Shown here one piece after another: positions 39,744 to 48,726 of a stretch of DNA of 64,000 nt; within the stretch, counting starts at the first letter, position 1, and each line of letters starts with the position of its first letter. The stretch is from NCBI GenBank assembly GCA_963822575.1, contig CAWGHZ010000006.1, positions 62,001 through 126,000 on the forward strand. The letters are read 5' to 3'. The notes below the pieces were generated by a model, which saw only the letters and a program-made list of their open reading frames with translations, was not told where the DNA came from and did not search any database. This DNA is from CAWGHZ01 sp963822575. Its GTDB lineage: Bacteria > Pseudomonadota > Alphaproteobacteria > MPNO01 > DASWLB01. A program made the translations under genes and the position numbers.

Positions 39744-40823
39744 ATGGACGGCGCGCCGCTCGCCATCGACGCCGACGGCCACGTCATCGAATCCGACGCG
39801 CTGTTCGCCGAGTATCTCGACCCGGCGTTCCGCGCGCGCATGCCGGGGAACGTGATGGATGCGCGCGGGGTGAGACGCCTCATCGTCGACGGCGAAAGCC
39901 ATCCGCCCTTCCCGGCCTCGATCTCGATGCGGAAGCCGATGTCGGCCGCCGACCGCATCAGGGTGCTGGACAAGGAGAGGGTGCAGGCGGCCGTGCTGTT
40001 CCCCTCGGCCGGGCTCGTCGCAATGTATGCATGCGAGCCGCCCTTCGCCCAGGCGGTCGCGCGCGCCTATAACGACTGGATCGCCGACTACTGCGCGCCG
40101 TTCCGGGAACGGCTTTTCTGGGCTGGCGTTGTCGCGCTGCACGAGCCCACGGCGGCGGTGGCCGAGGCGCGGCGGGCAGTGGCGAAGGGGTCGGTCGCGA
40201 TCGCCGTACGCCCCAACCCCTGCCAGGGCCGCACGCTCGACGATGCCGCCTACGATCCGCTGTGGGCCGCGATCGAGGAGACGGGCGTGCCCCTGTGCGT
40301 TCACGAGACGACGGGCGATCCGGCGACCGCCGCTGGCGATCGCTACGGCATGCGCAACGAGGACCGCTACGCGTTCAACCATGTCGTCTCGCATGCCTTC
40401 GAGCAGATGTTCGCGGCGCTCTCGATCATCTGCGGCGGGGTATGCGAGCGGTTCCCGCGCCTCAAGGTCGCGTTCCTCGAGGCGGGGTGCAGCTGGGCGC
40501 CCTACTGGCTCGCCCGCATGGACGACCATTTCGCCCACCGCAAGCTCGGCCCGCAGATGCCGATCCGGATGAAGCCCAGCGACTATTTCGAGCGCCAGTG
40601 CCTGGTCACCTGCGATCCCGGCGACCATACCCTGCCGCTCGCCGTCGCCGGCATCGGCGCCCACAAGATCGCCTTCGCCACCGACTATCCGCATTTCGAT
40701 TCGGGCGGCGGCGCGGTGAAGGCGCTGCTCGACGTGCCGGGCGTCGCTGCCGCGGACCAGCGGAAGATCCTGTGGGACAACGCCGCTACGTTCTACGGCC
40801 TCAGGCTCCCCGTGGCGGCCTGA
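39744..40823 (+). CDS. Amidohydrolase-2 (PF04909) family metal hydrolase/decarboxylase
   Basis: A 359-residue TIM-barrel enzyme. The first metal motif is D9-A-D-G-H13 (IDADGHVIES); VCERFPRLKVAFLEAGCSW and ATDYPHFDSGGG match the conserved histidine and aspartate regions of the ACMSD group. Members decarboxylate aromatic or muconate-like acids (2,3-dihydroxybenzoate, ACMS) or hydrate 4-oxalomesaconate (LigJ-type). It follows the TPP beta gene by one base and probably acts in the same pathway as the LigB dioxygenase. Confidence 0.88.
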   Translation: MDGAPLAIDADGHVIESDALFAEYLDPAFRARMPGNVMDARGVRRLIVDGESHPPFPASISMRKPMSAADRIRVLDKERVQAAVLFPSAGLVAMYACEPPFAQAVARAYNDWIADYCAPFRERLFWAGVVALHEPTAAVAEARRAVAKGSVAIAVRPNPCQGRTLDDAAYDPLWAAIEETGVPLCVHETTGDPATAAGDRYGMRNEDRYAFNHVVSHAFEQMFAALSIICGGVCERFPRLKVAFLEAGCSWAPYWLARMDDHFAHRKLGPQMPIRMKPSDYFERQCLVTCDPGDHTLPLAVAGIGAHKIAFATDYPHFDSGGGAVKALLDVPGVAAADQRKILWDNAATFYGLRLPVAA

Positions 40824-40832
40824 CCGGACAGC

Positions 40833-42629
40833 ATGACCCACGAGCAGGGGCTTCTGTTCGCGCTGTTCGCGGCCATCCTCGGCCTCCTGGTGTGGGGCCG
40901 GGTGCGGCACGACCTGGTGGCGGCCGGCGGCCTCCTGGTGGCGGTGGTGCTCGGGCTGGTGCCGCAGGAGGACGCGTTCTCGGGCTTTTCCAGCGAGGCG
41001 GTCATCGTCGTCGCCCTGGTCCTCGTCGCCTCGCGCGGGCTCGAGAACTCGGGCGCGCTGGCGCTTCTCGCGCGCGCTCTCGCCGACGGCGGCGGGGGCA
41101 CGGCCGGCCACATCGCCCGCGTCGGCGGCGTCGGCGCCGCGCTCTCCGCCGTCATCAACAACGTCGCCGCCCTCGCCCTCCTGATGCCGGTCGACATGCA
41201 GGCCGCGCGCCGCGCCGGCCGCCCGCCGGGCGCGACCTTGATGCCGCTCGCCTTCGCCACCGTGCTGGGCGGACTGGTGACCCTGATCGGCACGCCGCCC
41301 AACATCGTCGCCTCTGCCATCCGCGCCGAGCTGCTTGGTGCGCCCTACCGCATGTTCGACTTCACCCCGGTAGGGCTTGCGGTCGCCGTGGCCGGCGTCG
41401 CCTTCGTCGCGCTGGTCGGCTGGCGGCTGGTGCCGCGCCGCGAGGAGGAGGCGGGCGGACCGACGCCTGCCGCGTTCGTCGCCGAGCTCCTGGTGCCCGA
41501 GGAGTCCGCAGCGGTCGGGCGCCACGGCGCGGATTTCGACGAGGAGACCGAGCGCGCCGACGTGCTGCTGCTCGGGCTCGTCCGCGATGGCGAGCGGCAT
41601 TACGCCCGTGGCCGGGTCATGGCAATCCGGCCGGGCGACGTGCTGCTGGTCGAGGGCGCGTCGGGCGGGATCGCCGCGTTCATCAAGGCGGCCGGGCTGC
41701 AGCCGACGACGCCCGGCAAGGACGCGCGGCCGGCCGTCGCGGCCGTCGAGGAGGACGGGAAGGACGAGAAGCCTACCGCGCCCGAACTGGTCGAGGCGGT
41801 GGTCCGCGCCGAGTCGCGGCTCGTCGGTCGCACTGCGCGCCAGTTCGGCCTGCGCTCGCGCTTCGGCATCACGCTGCTCGGCCTCACCCACGCCGGGGTG
41901 ATGGAGCGCACCGACGTGCGCGACCGGCCGATCGACGCAGGCGACCTGCTGCTCGTGACCGGGCGCGGGGCGAGCGCGGCGACGCTCGATCTCCTCGGCC
42001 TCATCGCGCTGAGCCGCGTCGGCGTCGCGGCGGTGCGCCTGCGCGACATCGCGCTCGCCGTCGGGCTGTTCGTCGCGGCGATCGGCGTCGCGACCGCGGG
42101 GCTCCTGTCCTTCACGGTGGCGATGGCGATTGCCGTCGCCGCCTACGCCGCGCTCGGGCTCGTGCCGGCGCGCGAGTTCTACCAGCAGATCGACTGGCCG
42201 GTGGTGGTGATGCTCGCCTGCCTGCTGCCCATCGGGGGCGCCTTCGACCGGGTAGGTGGCACCGACCTGGCGACCAAGTGGATCGCCGGGCTCACCGCAG
42301 GGTACGGCCCGGTGGTCGCGCTGGTCGCGCTGATGGTGACGGTCATGGCGCTCTCCGGCGTCCTCAACAACGTCGCCACCATGGTGATCGGCGGGCCCAT
42401 CGCCATCGACCTTGCCCGCACCCTCCACGTCAACCCGGACACGTTCCTGATGGGGGTGGTGGTCGCCGCGTCCTGCGCCTTCCTCACCCCCATCGGACAC
42501 AAGAACAACACGCTGATCATGGGGCCGGGCGGGTTCCGCTTCGCCGACTACTGGCGGATGGGGCTGCCGCTCGAGATCGTGGTGCTCTGCGTCGCCGTGC
42601 CGATGCTGCTCGTCGTGTGGCCGCTTTAG
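40833..42629 (+). CDS. Anion permease (SLC13/CitT-ArsB superfamily) with two TrkA-C domains
   Basis: A 598-residue inner-membrane protein: an N-terminal block of five to six segments ending near residue 205, a soluble middle of about 190 residues with two RCK-C (TrkA-C) modules (VMAIRPGDVLLVEGASGGIA and DRPIDAGDLLLVTGRG), then a C-terminal membrane block. Conserved loops are NNVAALALLMPV plus GTPPNIVASAIR in the first half and NNVATMVIGGPIA plus TPIGHKNNTLIMGPG in the second, the paired signature of sodium- or proton-coupled sulfate/dicarboxylate carriers. It is the last gene of the operon; its stop overlaps that of the convergent crotonase by 4 bp. Confidence 0.9.
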   Translation: MTHEQGLLFALFAAILGLLVWGRVRHDLVAAGGLLVAVVLGLVPQEDAFSGFSSEAVIVVALVLVASRGLENSGALALLARALADGGGGTAGHIARVGGVGAALSAVINNVAALALLMPVDMQAARRAGRPPGATLMPLAFATVLGGLVTLIGTPPNIVASAIRAELLGAPYRMFDFTPVGLAVAVAGVAFVALVGWRLVPRREEEAGGPTPAAFVAELLVPEESAAVGRHGADFDEETERADVLLLGLVRDGERHYARGRVMAIRPGDVLLVEGASGGIAAFIKAAGLQPTTPGKDARPAVAAVEEDGKDEKPTAPELVEAVVRAESRLVGRTARQFGLRSRFGITLLGLTHAGVMERTDVRDRPIDAGDLLLVTGRGASAATLDLLGLIALSRVGVAAVRLRDIALAVGLFVAAIGVATAGLLSFTVAMAIAVAAYAALGLVPAREFYQQIDWPVVVMLACLLPIGGAFDRVGGTDLATKWIAGLTAGYGPVVALVALMVTVMALSGVLNNVATMVIGGPIAIDLARTLHVNPDTFLMGVVVAASCAFLTPIGHKNNTLIMGPGGFRFADYWRMGLPLEIVVLCVAVPMLLVVWPL

Positions 42630-43441
42630 CGGTTGCTGCCCTTGCTGCGCTGCGCCAGGAACGCCTCGACCGATTCGCGATGCTCGCGCGAGGTGTAGCA
42701 GATCGCCTGCGCCTGGCTGCCCGCGTCGAACGCCTGGTCGATGGTCGTCTCGAAGGTCTGGTTGAGCATCGTCTTGGCAAGCGCGATGGCCGCGGCCGAG
42801 CCGCGCGACAGCGCCTTCGCCCACGCCCGCGCGTCGTCGACCAGCGTGCCGGCGTCGGCCACGCGGTCGATCATGCCGATGGAAAGTGCCTCGTCGGGCG
42901 CGACGCGGCGCCCGGTGAAGATCAGCTCCTTCGCGCGCGCCAGTCCGACGCGACGCGGCAGGAAGTAGCACCCGCCGCCGTCCGGGATCAGTCCGCGCAG
43001 CACGTAGCTCATGGCGAAGCTCGCCGCCTCGGACGCGACGACGAAATCGCAGCAGAGCGCGAGGTCGCAGCCGAGCCCGGCGGCCGGGCCGTTGACCGCC
43101 GCGACGGTCGGTTTGCCCAGCGTGTGCAGCGCCGTGAGCGCGCGGTGGGTGCGCTGCTGGCGCCGCCAGCCGGCCAGCGCCACGTCGCCCGCGGGCGCGG
43201 CGAGCCGGCTTTCCATGCCGCGTATGTCGCCGCCGGCGCAGAAGCCGCGCCCCGCGCCGGTCACCACCACCGCACGCACCTTGTCGTCGCGCTCGATCTC
43301 GGCCACGGTGGCGACCAGCGCCCCGCGCATCGCATCGTCGAACGCGTTCAGCACCTCTGGCCGGTTGAGCCGCATCGTCGCGACTCCGTCGGCGTCGATT
43401 TCGAGTACGATCCGCGGCGCATCGGTCGATGGTTCTGGCAT
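42626..43441 (-). CDS. Enoyl-CoA hydratase/isomerase family (crotonase), PaaG-like
   Basis: A 271-residue crotonase. Oxyanion-hole segments are GFCAGGDI and AAVNGPAAGLGCDLA. The hydratase glutamate expected in the FG-PE position is replaced (ASFAMSYVLRGL), whereas D154 in LIPDGGGCYFLPRRVG matches the Asp of PaaG-type ring/alkene isomerases. An isomerase or other crotonase reaction is therefore more likely than simple hydration. ATG 43441 gives the normal start; it stands alone and divergent to the serine hydrolase. Confidence 0.87.
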   Translation of the reverse strand: MPEPSTDAPRIVLEIDADGVATMRLNRPEVLNAFDDAMRGALVATVAEIERDDKVRAVVVTGAGRGFCAGGDIRGMESRLAAPAGDVALAGWRRQQRTHRALTALHTLGKPTVAAVNGPAAGLGCDLALCCDFVVASEAASFAMSYVLRGLIPDGGGCYFLPRRVGLARAKELIFTGRRVAPDEALSIGMIDRVADAGTLVDDARAWAKALSRGSAAAIALAKTMLNQTFETTIDQAFDAGSQAQAICYTSREHRESVEAFLAQRSKGSNR

Positions 43442-43481
43442 GGCTCGGTATCTCCGGTGAGGACAACGTCCAAACATTATC

Positions 43482-43555
43482 CGTCATTGCGAGGCGCGGA
43501 GCGACGAAGCAATCCGGCGACGCGTCTGGATCGCCTCGCTTCGCTTGCAATGACG
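43482..43555. repeat. Dispersed palindromic repeat overlapping a gene start
   Basis: A 74-bp element with arms CGTCATTGCGAGGCG and a diverged inverted copy ending CTTGCAATGACG, internal stem GAAGCAATCC against GGATCGCC. This CGTCATTGCGAG-type palindrome is a known dispersed element of alphaproteobacterial genomes. Its right arm contains the ATG used by the serine hydrolase. Confidence 0.75.
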
Positions 43556-45079
43556 GTCCTCCTGATCGCCAGCGCGCCCGCCCACGCCGCGCCGTTCCCG
43601 GACGACGCGATCCGCGCGGCGATGGCGGAATGGCAGGTGCCGGGCCTCGCGGTCGCGGTGGTCGCGGGCGATAAGCCGGCCGAGACGCACGTCTACGGCG
43701 TGCGCGATCCTGCGACCGGCGCGCCGGTCACGCCGCGTACATTGTTCGCCATCGGCTCGGTCGCGAAGTCGTTCACGGTCGTCGCGCTGTCCGAGCTCGC
43801 CGATCGGGGCCGGTTCGACTGGGACGCGCCGGTGCGCGGTTACATGCCGGACTTTCGCCTCTATACCGACCGGCTGACCGAGACAGTGACGACGCGCGAC
43901 CTGGTGACCCACCGCACCGGCATCCCTCGCCACGACGCGCTGTGGTCGCTGCACGCCTACGACGCGGACCAGCTCATGGCGCGGCTGCGCTTCCTCAAAC
44001 CGGCGGCGCCGCTGCGCTCGGTCTACGCCTACAACAACCTGATGATCGCGGTGGCGGGCCACGTGCTGGCGCGCATCGCGCACTCGTCCTGGCGCGAGGC
44101 CATCCGCAGCCGCATCCTCGCGCCCCTCGGTATGACGCGCACCCGCCTCTCGCGCGACGGGTTCCTGGCCGAGCCCGATCACGCGAGCCCCACCTTCCTC
44201 GGCGACGAAGGGCGCGTGCCGACACCCGTGGTCGACACCGACCCGATCGCCGCCGCCGCCGCGGTCTATTCCGACGCTAGCGACATGGGCGCGTATTTGC
44301 GCATGCTGGTCGGCGGCGGGCAGGCGAACGGGACGCGCATCGTCTCGCGCGACGCGCTCAGCGCGATGGAGACGCCCCAGGTGGCGATGGGCCGCGCCTC
44401 GCTCTATCCGGAGGTCGCGCCGCGCGCCTACGGGCTGGGGCTCGAAGTGTCGCACTTCCGCGGCCATCGACTGGTGGCCCATCCCGGCGTGATCGACGGG
44501 TACGCGGCGATGCTGGCGGTCCTGCCCGACGACGGGATCGGCGTCGTCGTGCTCAGCAACATGTCGGGCATGAACCCGGTGCCGCGCGCGGTCGCCTACG
44601 CGGTGCTGGACTCGCGTCTCGATCTGCCGGCGCGGCCATGGGTCGACCGGCTGCGCGTGCGCCACAGCGCGTGGCTCGCCGTGCGGCGTGCGGCGGTGGC
44701 ACAGAAAGCGCGCGAGGCGGTGGCCGCGCAGGCGGCGCGCAAACCGCCGCCGCGACCGCTCGCCGCTTATGCGGGCGAGTACGACAATCCCGCCTATGGG
44801 CGCCTATCGATCCGGCCCGATTCCGCGAGCGCCGACGATCCGAAGCTCCTGGGCGCGCTGCACAGCGTGCGGTTCGTGCTCGCGCACGGCATGGGCGACG
44901 ACTGGGTGGTGCCTGAGACCGAATGGCCGCTGCGCGCCGGGCTCGTCATGCACTTCCGCTTCGACGGCCAGGGCCGGGCGATCTCCCTCGCAACGCCGCT
45001 CGCCGACGGGCCGGCCTATCGCCTCAAGGCCGGCGACCTCACCTTCCTGCGTGTGGCGCCCGAGGCCGTCACCCGCTGA
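43550..45079 (+). CDS. Exported serine hydrolase, beta-lactamase/AmpC fold
   Basis: A 509-residue protein (from ATG 43550) of the class C beta-lactamase/esterase family (PF00144). Catalytic S70-V-A-K73 is in FAIGSVAKSF; the YXN tyrosine is in YAYNNLMIAV and the third motif is AHPGVIDG. A C-terminal DUF3471-like domain (about 390-505) follows a charged Ala/Arg-rich linker. The signal peptide is short (TVLLIASAPAHAA) and lacks a basic n-region, because the 5' end is formed by a dispersed repeat. A GTG at about 43457 would read through the repeat and add basic residues, giving a more normal signal. Likely a periplasmic esterase or peptidase. Confidence 0.83.
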   Translation: MTVLLIASAPAHAAPFPDDAIRAAMAEWQVPGLAVAVVAGDKPAETHVYGVRDPATGAPVTPRTLFAIGSVAKSFTVVALSELADRGRFDWDAPVRGYMPDFRLYTDRLTETVTTRDLVTHRTGIPRHDALWSLHAYDADQLMARLRFLKPAAPLRSVYAYNNLMIAVAGHVLARIAHSSWREAIRSRILAPLGMTRTRLSRDGFLAEPDHASPTFLGDEGRVPTPVVDTDPIAAAAAVYSDASDMGAYLRMLVGGGQANGTRIVSRDALSAMETPQVAMGRASLYPEVAPRAYGLGLEVSHFRGHRLVAHPGVIDGYAAMLAVLPDDGIGVVVLSNMSGMNPVPRAVAYAVLDSRLDLPARPWVDRLRVRHSAWLAVRRAAVAQKAREAVAAQAARKPPPRPLAAYAGEYDNPAYGRLSIRPDSASADDPKLLGALHSVRFVLAHGMGDDWVVPETEWPLRAGLVMHFRFDGQGRAISLATPLADGPAYRLKAGDLTFLRVAPEAVTR

Positions 45080-46728
45080 CGCGGCTGATGGCCCAGCGGA
45101 TTTGTGCCGTGTCCTGGGTGGCGGCGGAGATGACGATCTGCTCGGTGCGGCGCACCTCGCCGCCCGCGCCGAAATAGACGCTCTCCTGCACGTTGGTGAC
45201 GCCGCCGGTGGCACGAAACTGCCAGCCCTGGCCGCCGGCGAGGCGCAGCAGCACCGCCGAGCCGCGCCCGGTCATCGACGCCTTGACCTGCGGATGCAGA
45301 TGGAAGCGCACCGCGAGCTTGCGGTTGCCGCGCCCCGTGAGCGTCTCCTCGCCGCGCAGATCGTCGCCGCTCGCCGCCAGATAGAGCCGGCGCTGGTGGG
45401 TGAGGCCGAACGTGCCGAGATAGCCGTCATGCGCGGCGTCGACCCAGACCTCGCCGTCCTGCTCGCGCCGCTCGACCGTCACGCGGCGCGGCCGCGCGCC
45501 GAGCCCGTCGGCCAGCAGCTCGGACGAGTTCACGTCGTCCACCACCACGGTCGAGTGCGCCGCGGTGGTGCGGCTCGCCGCGTGCCAGCGCGCGTCCGGC
45601 CCCTCATAGGCGCCGCAATTGACCACCAGCCGCTCCTTGCCGACGCTCATCTCGAACGACAGCGTGCCGGCATGGGCGTGGATGTCGAAGCCGGCGGGCG
45701 GCGGCGCGCCCGCGTCCATCACCACCAGCGTGCGGTGTGCGGCCATCCGTTCGAACCCCGAATGGGGGGCAGAGGCCAGCGGCTTGCCGCGCGCGTCGGC
45801 ATGGGTCAGCACCATGTCGATCAGCCAGTCGCGCGATTCGTTCCCGCCGTTGAACAGGCAGAGTCCACCATCGCCGTGGCGGAAGAAGCGCAGCATCGGC
45901 GCCATGCGGTCGATGGCGCCCTGCAAAGCGGGCGGGATCTCGGCGTCGGCGTCGCGCAGATTGGCGCGGATGTCGACCAGGTGGCGCAGCACGTCGAGGT
46001 GGCGCTCCGGGTTGCGCTCGATATGGCCGCCGTCGCCCAGCACCTGGCGAGCGATCTCGTGCTCCAGCGCCTCGAGGTGGCGCAGCAGCCGGCGCCGCGC
46101 CGCCGGCCAGGCGAGGGCGGCGTAGACCAGCGCCTTGTGCACGTCGAACCGCTCCGCCCCGTCGGGCGCGTAGCGCGCGACCCGGGCGAGGTGGCGCGCC
46201 TGGCCTGCCAGGGCGGCGTGGAAGCGGCGGCGGAACGCATCGTCGGCGCCGGCGGCGACGAACTCGCCATGCACCAGCCAGCTCGCCACGCGGGCAGGCC
46301 AGCACGTCCTCGCGCCAGGCGATGCCGGCGACCGCGCCCTCCGTCGCCAACCAGTCGGCGACGGCGTCGCGCGCGGCGCGGCGGGCCGCATCGCCGCCGG
46401 CAGCGCGGAGGTCGGCGAGCCATCCGAACCCGTTGAGCGCGGCGCGCCAGGCGGGCGATCTGTTGGGCGCGCGCCAGGGAGGTGCGCCCTCAGCCGTCGC
46501 CGTCTCGCCGCAAAAGGCGAGCTTGCCCGCGGCAATCTGGGCCCCCGCCGCCGCGTCGCCCGGCCACGGCTCGGTCGGGCGGCGCGGGGGCGGCTCGGCC
46601 CGGCCGCCCAAGGTCCACCGATAGGGCGGGGCGGCGAAGAACGGGCGCAGCGCCGCGGCGGCAAAGCGGCGGCGCGTCAGCCGGCCGATCGCACGGCCGA
46701 GCCGTTCGCGCGGCCGGGCCAGGGTCAT
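45069..46728 (-). pseudogene. Heparinase II/III-like protein, broken by a one-base frameshift
   Basis: Reads in two frames. From ATG 46728 the first part (MTLARPRERLGRAIG through GAVAGIAWREDVLA) includes the N-terminal helical region; near 46291-46294 one extra C shifts the frame. Dropping it restores RVASWLVHGEFVAAG and continues to TGA 45069 through GLCLFNGGNESRDWLIDMVL, AHAGTLSFEMSVGKERLVVN and AAHSTVVVDDVNSSEL, the heparinase II/III (PF07940) domain. Restored length is about 552 residues. Homologues next to rsmB and rpe are common in alphaproteobacteria; their substrate, probably an envelope polysaccharide, is not established. Error or recent mutation are both possible. Confidence 0.85.
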
Positions 46729-47387
46729 GCGGTGCGCAGGGAGCGGATCTTGGCGGCGTAGCCGTCCGGCCCGCCATTGAAGACGTAGGAGCCGGCCACC
46801 AGCACGTCGGCGCCGGCCTTGGTGACGCGCGAAGCGGTCTCGTCGTTGATGCCCCCGTCGACCTCGAGGTCGATGGCGCGGCCCGCGCCGTCGATCATGG
46901 CGCGCAGGTGCGAGACCTTGTCGAGCATCGGCTCGATGAAGGCCTGTCCGCCGAAACCCGGGTTCACCGTCATCGCGAGGATCAAATCGACGTCGCCCAG
47001 CAGATGGGTGACGTGCTCGATCGGCGTGGCGGGGTTTAGCGCGACACCCGCCTTCTTGCCCAGCGAATGGATGTGCTGCACCGTGCGGTGCAGATGGGGG
47101 CCGGCCTCCGGATGGACGGTGATGATGTCGGCGCCCGCCTCGGCGAAGGCGGCGATGTAGGGATCGGCCGGCGCGATCATCAGGTGTACGTCGAACGGCA
47201 GGTCGCAGTGCGGGCGCAGCGCCTTCACCACGACCGGGCCCAGCGTCATGTTGGGCACGAAATGCCCGTCCATCACGTCGATATGGATATAGTCGGCGCC
47301 GCCGGCGGCCGCGGCGCGCACCTCCTCGCCCAGCCGTGCGAAATCGGCCGAAAGGATGGAGGGGGCGATGCGGATTTTCTGCTGCAT
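46725..47387 (-). CDS. rpe: Ribulose-phosphate 3-epimerase
   Basis: A 220-residue TIM barrel interconverting ribulose-5-phosphate and xylulose-5-phosphate in the pentose phosphate or Calvin cycle. IAPSILSADFARLGEEV opens the protein; metal and acid/base residues lie in HIDVMDGHFVPNMTLGP, VHLMIAPAD and EVDGGIND; MTVNPGFGGQ is the phosphate-side loop. Its stop overlaps the start of the heparinase-like gene (ATGA). It stands 37 bp downstream of rsmB. Confidence 0.97.
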   Translation of the reverse strand: MQQKIRIAPSILSADFARLGEEVRAAAAGGADYIHIDVMDGHFVPNMTLGPVVVKALRPHCDLPFDVHLMIAPADPYIAAFAEAGADIITVHPEAGPHLHRTVQHIHSLGKKAGVALNPATPIEHVTHLLGDVDLILAMTVNPGFGGQAFIEPMLDKVSHLRAMIDGAGRAIDLEVDGGINDETASRVTKAGADVLVAGSYVFNGGPDGYAAKIRSLRTA

Positions 47388-47424
47388 GCGGTGTTGGTAA
47401 CAGCTTCACCGGGGCCGGGCAAGC

Positions 47425-48726
47425 TCAGCCCCGGATCAGCCGCGCGGCGTAGAACCCGTCGAGCCCGCCGAGCGCGGGCCAGTGGCAGGGCAGGGTCTGC
47501 AGGTCGCCCGCCTCGGTGACCAGCGGCGCGAAGGAAGCCGCGTCCGCGCCCAGCTCGGATGGGCGCACGGGCACGCGTCGGAGGTCCGGCGTCCGGTCGA
47601 GCAGGGCGGCGATCTGGTCGCGCCCTTCCTCGGGCTGGAGCGAGCAGACGGCGTAGACCAGCACCCCGCCGGGCCTGAGCGCCCGCACCGCCGCGTCGAG
47701 CATCTGCGACTGGAGCGGGAGGAGGCGCGCCACCTCCTCCCGCGATTTCAGGCGGGCGATGTCGGGGTGGCGGCGGATCGTGCCGGTGCCCGAGCAGGGC
47801 GCGTCGAGCAGCACGCCGTCGAGCGGCGCGTCGGGGACGAAGCGTCTTGCGTCCGTCACGCGGCACTCGGCCGGGAGCCCGAGGCGCGAGAGGTTCCGGC
47901 AAAGCTGGCCGAGCCGCGCCTCGGAAATGTCGAGCGCGGTGACCTCGGCCCCGGCGGCGGCGAGCTGGGCGGCCTTGCCGCCCGGCGCGGCGCAGAGATC
48001 GGCAACGCGCCTCCCCGTGCCGCCGTCGAGCGCCGCGAGCAGCAGCTTCGCCGGCAGCGCGGCGGCGGCGTCCTGCACCCACCACGCGCCCTGCTCATAA
48101 CCCGGCAGATCGGTAATGGCCCCGCCCGCCGCACGCCGCAGCGTACCGGTGGGCAGGAGGCGCGCGTCGAGCCGCTCTGCCCAGCTCTCGGGGTCGGACT
48201 TGGGAGTGATGTCGAGCGGCGCCTCGCCCAGATGGGCTTCGGCGATGGCGCGGCAGGACTCCGCGCCGTAGGCGTCGGACCAGGCGTCCCACAGCCAGTC
48301 GGGCGTGTTCAGCCGCGCGGCATCCTGCCGTTCGGCGTCGGCGGCGCCGTCACGGGCGATCTTGCGCAGTACGGCGTTGGCGAGGCCGCGGAACGGCGCG
48401 AGGCGCCCACCCAGCGCCGCGACCGCCCGGTCGACCGCGGCATGCGGCGGCGTTCCCAGGAACACGAGCTGGGCGACCGCCAGGCGCAACACCTCGCGCA
48501 CCCGCGCCGCGCGCGGCGCCAGCGGCCGTTCCATCCTCGCGTCGATCAGCGCGTCGATCTGGCCCAGCCGGCGCAGCACCGTCGCCACCAGGAGACGCGC
48601 GAAGGCGCGGTCGCGCCCGTCCAGCGCCGCGAGGCCGGGATGTGCCGCCAGCGCCTCGTCCAGCGCCACCCGCCGTCCGAGCACCGCGTGCAGAAGATCG
48701 AGCGCAACCGTCCGCGCGTCGCTCAC
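47425..48726 (-). CDS. rsmB: 16S rRNA m5C967 methyltransferase
   Basis: A 433-residue RsmB/Sun protein. The N-terminal 140 residues form a NusB-like RNA-binding domain; the SAM-binding motif is DLCAAPGGKAAQLA, and the two cysteines of the m5C mechanism are in LLDAPCSGTGTIRRHPD and VYAVCSL. GTG 48726 is taken as start since it overlaps the htpX stop (GTGA) and gives the family N-terminus SDARTVALDLLHAVL. Acts on ribosomal RNA in the cytoplasm. Confidence 0.95.
   Translation of the reverse strand: MSDARTVALDLLHAVLGRRVALDEALAAHPGLAALDGRDRAFARLLVATVLRRLGQIDALIDARMERPLAPRAARVREVLRLAVAQLVFLGTPPHAAVDRAVAALGGRLAPFRGLANAVLRKIARDGAADAERQDAARLNTPDWLWDAWSDAYGAESCRAIAEAHLGEAPLDITPKSDPESWAERLDARLLPTGTLRRAAGGAITDLPGYEQGAWWVQDAAAALPAKLLLAALDGGTGRRVADLCAAPGGKAAQLAAAGAEVTALDISEARLGQLCRNLSRLGLPAECRVTDARRFVPDAPLDGVLLDAPCSGTGTIRRHPDIARLKSREEVARLLPLQSQMLDAAVRALRPGGVLVYAVCSLQPEEGRDQIAALLDRTPDLRRVPVRPSELGADAASFAPLVTEAGDLQTLPCHWPALGGLDGFYAARLIRG

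Noticed and set aside
39660..43550. Minus-strand frame of nearly 1300 codons opposite the amidohydrolase and permease
   Set aside because: The + strand genes have complete catalytic motifs and coupled starts; the antisense product has no domain and is strongly biased in composition.
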